Of a stretch of 8,116 bases of DNA, positions 1-6,388 are shown one piece after another (the stretch's first letter is position 1; each line of letters starts with the position of its first letter). The notes under the pieces were generated by a model. It was not told the DNA's origin and searched no databases. It saw only the letters and a program-made list of their open reading frames with translations. The position numbers were made by a program, and so were the translations under genes. This DNA comes from JANRKB01 sp033763695 (GTDB lineage: Bacteria; Planctomycetota; Phycisphaerae; Phycisphaerales; UBA1924), in the NCBI GenBank assembly GCA_033763695.1, contig JANRKB010000044.1, positions 1 through 8,116 on the forward strand, given 5' to 3'.

Positions 1-666
1 GCTGAGCTCGAAGGGCTGCGTGAGCACGAGGAAGTCGTGGTCGGGCTGGATGTCCGGGGGGAGCGCGGGGATGAGGTGTGGAATGCCGGTGGCAACGATG
101 CGGGCCGCACGCGAGCCGTGCAGGCGATAGCTGTCGGCGACGCTCTCGTCGGCGACGCAGAAAAGATCAACGCTCGCGAAGCCGTAGCCGGGCACGACGC
201 GGCGGCGGGCGAGCAAAGTGTCGGTGACGAGACGCAACAAGCCGCTCCAGTCGGCGTGCGCGAGCATGAGACGTGCGCGAAAGCGGGCCCGGCTCATGTC
301 GAGAATCGCCGTGCGGAGCGACTTGCGCACGCGCGCGTCGGGCGTGTACTCGTTGGCGGCTTCCTGCACGAGCACCGTCGCAACGCCCGCACGCGCCGCG
401 CTCTCGATCACCCGCTGCGTCAGGTAGAGCGAGTCTGCGCCCATGACCACGACGCGCGGCCGCACGGCGGCGAGCAGCCCGTCGGCGTTGATGGGCAGAT
501 CGGCACCGATGACACGCAGCGGAACGCCCGCATCGCGGGCGAGCGCGGCGATGCCGTCGAGTTCTGGCCCTGCGCCGCAGCAGGCGAGCGTTGTGATGCC
601 GCGGCTCTCAAGGGCGGCACGCACGACCAGCAGTGATCGCGCGTCCGTCCGCGAGGACATGAGCAC
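1..666 (-). CDS. GT-B-like surface-glycan protein (glycosyltransferase or epimerase-like), 3' part missing at left edge
   Basis: This reading frame stays open to the window edge, giving 222 codons from a GTG start, so the C-terminal half is missing. The product alternates hydrophobic strands and helices as in a Rossmann half-domain: a first strand at residues 2-5, a second (VVVMGADSLY) near 72-81, then VLVQEAANEY (98-107), DLFCVADESVADSY (167-180) and RIVATGIP (189-196). The same motif order occurs in the complete protein at 3885-5441 (VVLLAEDH, VVVPYTLAN, DLICVESDAIRDYF, VVVATG), so the two are related. That family resembles GT-B glycosyltransferases and UDP-GlcNAc 2-epimerase-like enzymes; donor and acceptor cannot be read. 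It is the last gene seen in the leftward operon, 35 nt after the dehydrogenase stop. The start is uncertain. GTG at 666 has GGCGGA 7 nt upstream; ATG at 660 would trim the first strand further; a CTG at 705 overlapping the upstream TGA has GGAG 8 nt upstream. Confidence 0.75.
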   Translation of the reverse strand, partial: MLMSSRTDARSLLVVRAALESRGITTLACCGAGPELDGIAALARDAGVPLRVIGADLPINADGLLAAVRPRVVVMGADSLYLTQRVIESAARAGVATVLVQEAANEYTPDARVRKSLRTAILDMSRARFRARLMLAHADWSGLLRLVTDTLLARRRVVPGYGFASVDLFCVADESVADSYRLHGSRAARIVATGIPHLIPALPPDIQPDHDFLVLTQPFELS

Positions 667-701
667 GAGCGCGTCCGCCGGGCTTTCACCGGGCCGCGTG
701 G

Positions 702-1667
702 TCAGCGGTAGATCTCCGCGATCAGACGCATCGTCACCAGCGCGTCGTCGATGGTGCACGCGTTGGACGGCTTGTTGAGCACGGCGTTGACGACATGCTC
801 TGCCTGGAGGCGGAAGCCGGGCTTGAACGCGGCGTCACGCGGATCGGCTTGGAACTGGTGAAGGGCTCGCTCGCCGGCGTTCTGATACACGGCCGCCTCG
901 AGGGGGCGGAACTCCCAGCGGCGCTCGGGCGTTGAGACGGTGGCCATCCACGGACCCGGGCCGTTCCAGATCGCGCTGTAGATGCCGATGTCGCCGCTGT
1001 CGAACTCGACGGACGCGACGACGACGGGGCTGGTGCCGTCGCGCCACGGCACGACCTGTTGGACGCGCTGGATCTTGCCGCGGCCCAGGGCGGGAAGGTA
1101 ATCGACGAGGTGGATGCTGTTGGCGTACATCCAGTTCTTGACGACTTCTTCCGGATGGCCGATCTGGCGGGCGAGCGCGAGGCTCTGCTGATCGGCGACC
1201 TGAATGAAGCGCGGGCCCGGGCGATGTGCCAGGTCGGCGAGTGCGCCCTGCGTGCTGGAAAGGAAGCGACGATTGAGCCCGACAAACGCGCGGCGGCCGC
1301 GCGAACGGGCGGCGGCGGCGATCTCCTCGGCTTGCGCGAGGTTGTAGCCCGCGGGCTTCTCGAGCAGAACCGTCCACGGGAACTCGAAGCAGGCGAGCGC
1401 GACCTCACGGGCAGAAAGCTCGGGGACGCTGACGACGACGAGGTCAGCACGCGTCTTCTCGTACAACTCGGCGACCGAGGAAGTGACGAGCGGAATCGAG
1501 CGGGCCGCGGCGGTCTGCTCGGCCTTTGCTCGCGTGCGGCTGTGCAGGCCGACAAGCGTCACACCCGGCACATCGGCGAAGGCCTTGGCGTGCTCGACTG
1601 TCATGCCACCAGCGCCGACGAACGCGACGCGACAACTGCCGTCCTTGCCACTCGACGATGAACTCAT
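702..1667 (-). CDS. Gfo/Idh/MocA-family NAD(P)-dependent oxidoreductase (sugar dehydrogenase-like)
   Basis: A 321-residue protein, typical length for the family, which oxidises or reduces sugars or nucleotide sugars in the cytoplasm. The N-terminal Rossmann strand and nucleotide loop read VAFVGAGGMT (14-23). The family EKP motif is at 103-105 (EKPAGYN, Lys104 the presumed catalytic or cofactor-positioning lysine), and a SIHLVD segment (184-189) supplies the usual active-site His186 and Asp189. The third glycine of GxGxxG is replaced by threonine (Thr23), which is unusual. The ATG at 1667 was chosen because GGAGG lies 5 nt upstream; the in-frame start at 1706 would add 13 Arg/Ala-rich residues and place this SD inside the gene. 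It sits 45 nt after the beta-helix gene. Its context suggests work on a glycan precursor, but the substrate is unknown. It is a distant relative of the dehydrogenase at 2704-3714. Confidence 0.9.
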   Translation of the reverse strand: MSSSSSGKDGSCRVAFVGAGGMTVEHAKAFADVPGVTLVGLHSRTRAKAEQTAAARSIPLVTSSVAELYEKTRADLVVVSVPELSAREVALACFEFPWTVLLEKPAGYNLAQAEEIAAAARSRGRRAFVGLNRRFLSSTQGALADLAHRPGPRFIQVADQQSLALARQIGHPEEVVKNWMYANSIHLVDYLPALGRGKIQRVQQVVPWRDGTSPVVVASVEFDSGDIGIYSAIWNGPGPWMATVSTPERRWEFRPLEAAVYQNAGERALHQFQADPRDAAFKPGFRLQAEHVVNAVLNKPSNACTIDDALVTMRLIAEIYR

Positions 1668-1672
1668 GCGTG

Positions 1673-1677
1673 CCTCC
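1673..1677 (-). promoter_or_regulatory. Shine-Dalgarno GGAGG for the 702-1667 gene
   Basis: On the minus strand GGAGG is followed by 5 nt (CACGC) and ATG at 1667. This fixes the start downstream of the longest open frame, which begins at 1706. Confidence 0.75.
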
Positions 1678-1712
1678 GAAGCGGCCCCCCGCCGCCGTCG
1701 GAGCAATGCTAT

Positions 1713-2666
1713 TCACGGCGCGTCGGCATCGGGCCAGGAAGTGACGCGACCGGCGGTGATGACACGCCCGGGCACTTCGGTCGCGATCTTGGCGGTGAAC
1801 TCGGCGATGTCGCAGGCGCTGAAGGTGTTGTCGAGAAGTTGGGTGACGGTGGTCGAACTGGCGGCGACGCCCCAGGTGAAGCCCTCGATGCGATTGGCGG
1901 AGATGGTGGCGGCGACGTTGGTGCCAGCCCAGATGCCGATGTCGCGGTTGGGCTGATTGATGCGATTGCAGACCGTGTTTCGGAAGACGAGGGAGCGGCC
2001 GTCGACCGAGTCGACAGAGATGGCGACGGCCTCGCCACTGCCGCTGGCGGCGGTGTCGATGACTTCGTTGTCCAGGACGCGTGCTTCGGGGCCGACGGCC
2101 TCGATGCCGAAGGCAAATGCGTTGGGCCAGAGGGTGCAGCCGCCGGTGCGTGCGATCTGGTTCTCGACGATGAGGCAGTTGATGCCGCTCGTGCGCACGC
2201 CGCGGAAGGAGCAATCATTGATGGTCATGCCGCGGACGATGTGCCAGCCGTGGCTGAGCGCGGCGGAGCGGTCAAAGGCATCGCCATCGAGCGCGACTCC
2301 CCACGTGAAGCCCGTGATGCGGCCGCTGTGGATGCGGATCTTCTTGCGGTTGTGTGCGGCGACGCCTTTGGTCTCGGACGTCTCGGGCTTGGCGAGCGTC
2401 GAGCGCAGCTCGTGCCCCGCGAAGTCGATGCTCACGTTGTCGCACGCGATCTCGATCGCGGCACCGGGCTGATCGCAGGTGAGATCAGTCGCAAACTGGT
2501 ATTTTCCCGGGGTCGAAATGACGAGCGGGACGCGGTCGATTGTTTGGATAATGTCTTGGAGATCGCGTGAGCCTGCGGCTGCGCGATGCTGCCAAACGAG
2601 CGCCGCTGTGGCCGCAAGAAAAACGATCGCGATGTACGCGACGAATCGCTTCTGAGCTGCACGCAT
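1713..2666 (-). CDS. Membrane-anchored right-handed parallel beta-helix protein
   Basis: A 317-residue protein. Residues 8-25 (FVAYIAIVFLAATAALVW) form one hydrophobic segment after a basic start (MRAAQKR), so it is a signal anchor or an uncleaved or poorly cleaved signal peptide, placing the rest outside the cytoplasm. From about residue 48 on, the chain shows short strand-turn repeats typical of right-handed beta-helix (pectate-lyase-like) folds: VSIDFAGHELRS (78-89), IRIHSGRITGF (110-120), MTINDCSF (147-154), CLIVENQIART (164-174), RVLDNEVIDT (196-205), ATISANRIEGF (253-263) and TQLLDNTFSA (275-284). GFTWGVA occurs twice, at 119-125 and 262-268. Such folds occur in polysaccharide lyases, C5-epimerases and adhesins; I see no motif that decides which. 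Its place between two sugar dehydrogenases suggests action on the exported glycan. AGGAGG 10 nt upstream supports the start at 2666; a longer open frame reaching 3131 runs antiparallel-shadow sequence through the next gene and is not credible. Confidence 0.85.
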   Translation of the reverse strand: MRAAQKRFVAYIAIVFLAATAALVWQHRAAAGSRDLQDIIQTIDRVPLVISTPGKYQFATDLTCDQPGAAIEIACDNVSIDFAGHELRSTLAKPETSETKGVAAHNRKKIRIHSGRITGFTWGVALDGDAFDRSAALSHGWHIVRGMTINDCSFRGVRTSGINCLIVENQIARTGGCTLWPNAFAFGIEAVGPEARVLDNEVIDTAASGSGEAVAISVDSVDGRSLVFRNTVCNRINQPNRDIGIWAGTNVAATISANRIEGFTWGVAASSTTVTQLLDNTFSACDIAEFTAKIATEVPGRVITAGRVTSWPDADAP

Positions 2667-2676
2667 GGGCGGAAGT

Positions 2677-2682
2677 CCTCCT
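2677..2682 (-). promoter_or_regulatory. Shine-Dalgarno AGGAGG for the beta-helix gene
   Basis: AGGAGG on the minus strand lies 10 nt before ATG 2666, within the 37-nt gap after the upstream dehydrogenase. It supports this start over the much longer open frame that overlaps the neighbouring gene. Confidence 0.7.
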
Positions 2683-2703
2683 GAGAGAGGGACTTGCGCA
2701 ATA

Positions 2704-3714
2704 TCACGCCCAGGGGAACGTGCGCTTCTGGTCGAGGTCGCGATCCAGCGGGACAGGCGTGTGATTGCGCTCATCGGAAGTATAACAACCGACGAGCGCG
2801 GCGATTGCCTGCCGCGCGTCCTGTCCTGTCGGAAAATTCTTGCCGTCGAGGAGCGCCGAGAGCACAGCACGGCTGGGTGCGACGGCATCGGCGGGCGTGA
2901 TCTTGTGCGTCTCGTCGACCCAGGGCATGCCGTAGCGCGTCGTGGGCATCTCGCGATGCTCGGGCTTGCGGACGGAGGTGAGCATAATGCCGGCGAGTTC
3001 GTCGACCATGATCTGACCGAATCGGCAGGCGTAGGTGACGCGCACGCCGTGGCCCTGGTCGGCGGAGACATCCATGAAGAAGCGTTTGCCGCTGGCGGTT
3101 TCAAGGCGGACGGAGCCGGCGCGATCTTCAAACTGCGGGCCGCGAGGGTTGGGGAGCTTGCCGGGGCTGAACCACGCGGTGGCTTGGGTGGGCGCTTCGC
3201 CGGTGAGGTAGCGGAACATCTCGAAGTAGTGCGAGCCGTTCATGGCGATGCCGAAGTTGCCGCCGACGACGGTGACGCTGGCGAGGCCGCCGTACTGCTC
3301 GGAGTCGGCGAGGGACTTGGGCAGGGTGTACTGCTCCATGAAACGCATCTGGTGGTTGATGGCGAGGCGGGTGCCGGCTTTCTCGCACGCCGCGAGCATG
3401 CGATCGCAGTCGGCGAGCGAGGTGGCCATGGGCTTCTCGCAGAGGATGGCACGAGCGCCGGACTGGGCCGAGCGGATCGTGAGTTCGGCGTGAGAGGGCG
3501 CGGTGGTGCTGATGACGACGCATTCGGGGCGGCCGCGGGCGAGCAGATCATCGAAGGAGGCGAAGAGCGCCTCGGAGGGCACGCCGGCCTTGCCCGCGGC
3601 TTCGAGCGCTTCGGGCTTGGCGTCGCACAGGCCGACGAGCGGCAAGCCGAGCGACTTCACGACTTCGACGTGACGCATTCCCATCCGACCCGCACCGATG
3701 ACCGCCGTGCGCAT
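2704..3714 (-). CDS. Gfo/Idh/MocA-family NAD(P)-dependent oxidoreductase (sugar or nucleotide-sugar dehydrogenase-like)
   Basis: A 336-residue protein with a complete family pattern. The cofactor loop AVIGAGRMG (4-12) is at the extreme N terminus. Asp31 in VGLCDAKP sits where an acidic residue usually contacts the NAD ribose, favouring NAD(H). The EKP motif is CEKPMATS (92-99, Lys94), followed by NHQMRF (120-125) and GSHYFEMF (160-167) with the expected histidine at 162; the residue three positions later is Glu165 where Asp is common. The C-terminal half is the alpha/beta domain that holds the substrate. Enzymes of this type in glycan loci oxidise or reduce sugar-nucleotide rings, often before transamination, but no aminotransferase is in the window. 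ATG 3714 is chosen because GGGAG lies 6 nt upstream; the in-frame TTG at 3720 directly abuts that SD. It probably begins a four-gene group with genes 37-45 nt apart. Confidence 0.92.
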   Translation of the reverse strand: MRTAVIGAGRMGMRHVEVVKSLGLPLVGLCDAKPEALEAAGKAGVPSEALFASFDDLLARGRPECVVISTTAPSHAELTIRSAQSGARAILCEKPMATSLADCDRMLAACEKAGTRLAINHQMRFMEQYTLPKSLADSEQYGGLASVTVVGGNFGIAMNGSHYFEMFRYLTGEAPTQATAWFSPGKLPNPRGPQFEDRAGSVRLETASGKRFFMDVSADQGHGVRVTYACRFGQIMVDELAGIMLTSVRKPEHREMPTTRYGMPWVDETHKITPADAVAPSRAVLSALLDGKNFPTGQDARQAIAALVGCYTSDERNHTPVPLDRDLDQKRTFPWA

Positions 3715-3884
3715 GTTCAACTCCCAGCAGAGGCTCGGCGCTTGTGGCGTCGAAACCGTGTTTGTGATTTCTCAAGGCGGCGTGTGCGCCCGATGCGCGA
3801 TTGTTGGCAAGACTCTGGCCGTGGGCACTGGCAAACGCGGGTCTGGGCGGCGAAGTTTGTTCAGGACGAGCCGACGCGAGGCTG
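3715..3884 (-). other. 170-nt gap between the 518-residue gene and the first dehydrogenase
   Basis: This is the longest intergenic stretch in the leftward arm; the other gaps there are 35-45 nt. Apart from the GGGAG before 3714, I see no hairpin followed by a T-run, no convincing pair of promoter boxes and no RNA gene. It is locally less GC-rich around 3755-3775. It may hold an internal promoter for the four downstream genes, but I cannot point to one. Confidence 0.5.
3721..3725 (-). promoter_or_regulatory. Shine-Dalgarno GGGAG for the 2704-3714 gene
   Basis: GGGAG on the minus strand is followed by TTGAAC and ATG 3714. The spacing of 6 nt suits the ATG and rules against the TTG two codons earlier. 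Confidence 0.65.
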
Positions 3885-5441
3885 TCACTTCTGCTTTGAG
3901 AGCGCGAGGAAGCGTTCGGCGAGGCGAGCGACGCCGCGGGCGTCGAGCTTGCCCCAGTGCTCGGCGGCGGACTGCTGCTTGCGGGCGAGGTCAGGCAGTG
4001 CGGCGGGGTCGGTCGCGATGCGAGAGATGGCGGCACGGAACTCGTCGGTCGCCTCCATCGCAACGACGCCGGGCACGCCGAGGTAATCGTCGTAGCGGTA
4101 GCGATAGACGTCGTAGTTGATGGTCGGCTTGCCGCAGGCGATGGCCCAGCGGATCGTGGCGGAGACGCTGGCGACGAAGAGATCGCACAGAGGCACGAGT
4201 GTGGAGGTGGGACGGGTCGCGATGGCGACGCGCGGCCCGACGAGGTGCGCGACGGTCTCTCGCTTGGTGCGCGGATGCAGCGCGAGAATGACGTTCGCGT
4301 CGGGGATCTCAAGCAGGCGGCCGACCCAGAAGGACGCAAGCTCTGCAAACGTCTTGAACTCGCAGGCGTGGGCGCGGACGTCGAGCTGGTCGGGCGGGAG
4401 GGCGCAGAGGACGAGGCGGCCCGAGTCCGGCAGACCAAGCTCGCGGAGAAGTTCGGCACGCTCGCGACCAGCGCACGCGGCGTGAGCGGCGATGGTGTCG
4501 AGCTGGGCAGAACCGGTGGCGACCACAACATCGGGAGAAAGGCCCGCGCGAACGAAGTAGTCGCGGATCGCGTCGCTCTCGACGCAGATGAGATCGGCGT
4601 GGCCGCTGTTGAGCTGCCACGGCAGCGCGGGCGCGAGACCAGACCACTCGGTCGCGAACACGCACGGCCAGGGCAGACGCATCAGGCGACGCCCGCGATG
4701 CTCGTAGACCCAGCGCGGATAGAGGCGTGCCGCGAGGCGGTTCATCGGACCCTTGACCCAGTAGGCGGAGTTGTGCCAGTAGCTCTCGGCAGGCTCGGTC
4801 GCGTTGGCGAGGGTGTAGGGCACGACGACAGCGGCGGCACGAGACGCGTGAGCCGCGGCGATGATCGCGGGGGCGAAGGACTCGACGTGGTCCTCGGCGA
4901 GAAGAACGACGTTGGGGCGGGCTCGCTCAACGAGCCAGCGGGCAAGGGTCTTCTGCGTGCGGCGTGCGGCGAGCTGCGACATCAGACTGCGTTGACGCCA
5001 CTCCGTGGGCACCAGCTTTTTGAGCCGGATCATGGTGCGGACCTGTTCATCGCGCAGCCAGCGAGCGGCCCGGAACGCGAAGCGATACATCGGACCGAGG
5101 ATGCCGCGGGCGGCGCGGTTGGTGAGCCACGGGAGCGGGCGACGATGGCGCACAACCCGCGCTTGGGTCGCCGTCGGATCGGGATCGACTTCGTCGGGTG
5201 AGCGGGCCCACTCTTCAAGACCAAAACCGTCGCGGGCACAGAGATCCTCGTCGCGTTCGACGCCGACGTAGCGGCCGAGGAAGCAGAACGAAACATGGAA
5301 TCGCGGATCGGCCTTGAGCGACCTGGCGATCTGCAGGAACTCCTGGAAGTGGCTCGACGCGGCGATGACGCAGAGCAAGCGACAAGGCTCGGCCCCTTCG
5401 GTGTGAAGAGGCATCAAGGTGTCGTGCTGGATCGGCCGCAT
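3885..5441 (-). CDS. GT-B-like surface-polysaccharide biosynthesis protein (glycosyltransferase or epimerase-like)
   Basis: A 518-residue soluble protein with two Rossmann-like halves, the layout of GT-B glycosyltransferases, CDP-glycerol transferases and UDP-GlcNAc 2-epimerase-like enzymes. N-terminal half: first strand RLLCVIAASSHFQEFLQIAR (21-40), VVLLAEDH (178-185), VVVPYTLAN (205-213), then DLICVESDAIRDYF (283-296) and VVVATG (305-310), where the domains meet. C-terminal half: LVLCALPP (343-350), VILALHPRTKRE (384-395), VAIATRP (405-411), and CDLFVASVSATIRWAIACGKPTI, at 419-441, which matches the donor-binding region of such enzymes (a serine-rich turn, then a helix and a CGKP loop). There are no membrane segments, so it is probably cytoplasmic. 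Donor and acceptor are unknown. The start is uncertain: ATG 5441 and the in-frame ATG 5414 both lack an SD; 5441 keeps the longest frame and has candidate promoter boxes just upstream. It is the first gene of the leftward arm, divergent from the exporter genes. Confidence 0.85.
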   Translation of the reverse strand: MRPIQHDTLMPLHTEGAEPCRLLCVIAASSHFQEFLQIARSLKADPRFHVSFCFLGRYVGVERDEDLCARDGFGLEEWARSPDEVDPDPTATQARVVRHRRPLPWLTNRAARGILGPMYRFAFRAARWLRDEQVRTMIRLKKLVPTEWRQRSLMSQLAARRTQKTLARWLVERARPNVVLLAEDHVESFAPAIIAAAHASRAAAVVVPYTLANATEPAESYWHNSAYWVKGPMNRLAARLYPRWVYEHRGRRLMRLPWPCVFATEWSGLAPALPWQLNSGHADLICVESDAIRDYFVRAGLSPDVVVATGSAQLDTIAAHAACAGRERAELLRELGLPDSGRLVLCALPPDQLDVRAHACEFKTFAELASFWVGRLLEIPDANVILALHPRTKRETVAHLVGPRVAIATRPTSTLVPLCDLFVASVSATIRWAIACGKPTINYDVYRYRYDDYLGVPGVVAMEATDEFRAAISRIATDPAALPDLARKQQSAAEHWGKLDARGVARLAERFLALSKQK

Positions 5442-5449
5442 GAGTCGCT

Positions 5450-5478
5450 ACGTTAGCCGCGGGGCGGGCCGGACACAA
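5450..5478 (-). promoter_or_regulatory. Weak candidate promoter for the leftward arm
   Basis: On the minus strand TTGTGT (5478-5473) and TAACGT (5455-5450) are separated by exactly 17 nt. Each matches only 3 of 6 sigma-70-type consensus bases. The -10-like box ends 8 nt before ATG 5441, so a transcript from here would have almost no 5' leader, in keeping with the absence of an SD. This is suggestive only, since the consensus for this organism is unknown. Confidence 0.3.
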
Positions 5479-5500
5479 CGAAAGTCGGCGAGGGTGGGCG

Positions 5501-5506
5501 TATACT
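5501..5506 (+). promoter_or_regulatory. Candidate -10 box TATACT for the wzm-wzt operon
   Basis: TATACT matches 5 of 6 bases of the sigma-70 -10 consensus and stands out in a GC-rich stretch. No good -35 box lies 16-18 nt upstream (the sequence there is close to ACGAAA). The box ends 13 nt before ATG 5520, so transcription would start within about 6-8 nt of the start codon. No SD is visible between the box and the ATG. Confidence 0.5.
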
Positions 5507-5519
5507 CGCCCTCGCACGC

Positions 5520-6386
5520 ATGAGCACTAGCGTTGAGAACACGATTGCGCCCAAGGACGGACCCCGATCACCCGTGATCGAGATCCGGCCGCCAACGGGC
5601 TGGCGTGCGCCGAGCATCCGCGAGTTGTGGGCCTATCGCGAGATGGTGTACTTCACCATCTATCGCGACGTGAAGACGCGGTACACGCAGACGATGCTTG
5701 GCCCGCTGTGGGCGGTGTTGCAGCCGCTGATCACGATGGTGATCTACTCGGTGATTTTCGGCATGTTCGCGCGGATGCCGTCGGACGGGATCCCGTACCC
5801 GCTGTTCGTGTATGCGGCGTTGGTGCCGTGGACGTTCTTGTCGACGGGTCTGAACACCGCGATCGGCAGTTTGCACGGCAACTTCACGATCATCACGAAG
5901 ATCTACTTCCCGCGGATCGTGCTGCCGGTGCAGGCGGTGCTCGGCGGCATCGTTGATCTCGCGCTGTCGCTGGTGATCCTGCTGGGGATCGCGGCGTGGT
6001 ATCAGCAGCCGCTGACGCCGCGGTTGTTGCTCCTCCCGCTGTTTCTGATCCCGGGTGTGTTGGCGGTGGCGGGGCTTGGGCTGTTCCTGTCGGCGATGTC
6101 GGTGCAGTTCCGCGATGTGCGGTACATCGCGCCGCACCTGACCGTGATGTGGATGTATGCGTCGCCGATCCTCTATCCGCGCAGCGTGATGCCTGCGGCG
6201 GTGCGTGAGTGGGCGGCGCTCAACCCCGTGTGCACCGTGGTGGAAGGATGTCGCTGGGCGTTCCACGCGGGCGAGATCGCGCCCTGGCCGTGGTTGGCGG
6301 GGTCGATCGGCGTGTCGGTGGGCCTCTTTGTGCTGGGCGGAGCGGTTTTCCGCCGCCTTGAAAGCAATCTGGTGGACGTGCTCTGA
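5520..6386 (+). CDS. wzm: ABC-2 type polysaccharide exporter permease (Wzm-like)
   Basis: A 288-residue inner-membrane protein, normal length for Wzm/KpsM/TagG permeases, which form the channel for export of a lipid-linked polysaccharide. After a hydrophilic N terminus it has the conserved amphipathic entry segment YRDVKTRYTQTMLGPLW (48-64), then about six hydrophobic segments near 64-84, 95-115, 138-160, 168-195, 205-220 and 258-277. Family landmarks are FRDVRYI (197-203) after the fourth segment, ASPILYP (214-220), the NP pair (235-236) and the basic C-terminal tail FRRLESNLVDVL (277-288). The stop is 2 nt from the start of the ATPase gene, so the two are almost certainly co-translated as one transporter. 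ATG 5520 has no SD and lies 13 nt past a TATACT box. The polymer exported is not identifiable from the permease. Confidence 0.93.
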   Translation: MSTSVENTIAPKDGPRSPVIEIRPPTGWRAPSIRELWAYREMVYFTIYRDVKTRYTQTMLGPLWAVLQPLITMVIYSVIFGMFARMPSDGIPYPLFVYAALVPWTFLSTGLNTAIGSLHGNFTIITKIYFPRIVLPVQAVLGGIVDLALSLVILLGIAAWYQQPLTPRLLLLPLFLIPGVLAVAGLGLFLSAMSVQFRDVRYIAPHLTVMWMYASPILYPRSVMPAAVREWAALNPVCTVVEGCRWAFHAGEIAPWPWLAGSIGVSVGLFVLGGAVFRRLESNLVDVL

Positions 6387-6388
6387 CG

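Noticed and set aside
37..636. 199-codon plus-strand open frame at the left edge
   Set aside because: The opposite strand encodes a protein with Rossmann strands and motifs shared with the gene at 3885-5441; the plus frame has no such order.
1668..1706. Upstream start at 1706 for the 702-1667 dehydrogenase
   Set aside because: The added residues are Arg/Ala-rich without family similarity, and GGAGG sits 5 nt before ATG 1667.
2667..3131. N-terminal extension of the beta-helix frame to 3131
   Set aside because: It would overlap the dehydrogenase gene for over 400 nt with Pro/Ser/Arg-rich shadow sequence, while AGGAGG and a signal anchor fit the start at 2666.
3800..3840. Possible hairpin around GTGGGCAC in the 170-nt gap
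   Set aside because: Only 3-bp stems form and no T-run follows, so it is not a supportable terminator.
2665..4086. 473-codon plus-strand open frame opposite the first dehydrogenase and the gap
   Set aside because: It is antisense to a gene with clear family motifs, and its Gly/Ala/Glu/Arg-rich composition shows no domain; long antisense frames are expected at this GC content.
3957..5201. 414-codon plus-strand open frame opposite the GT-B-like gene
   Set aside because: Composition and lack of motifs mark it as a GC-driven shadow of the minus-strand gene.
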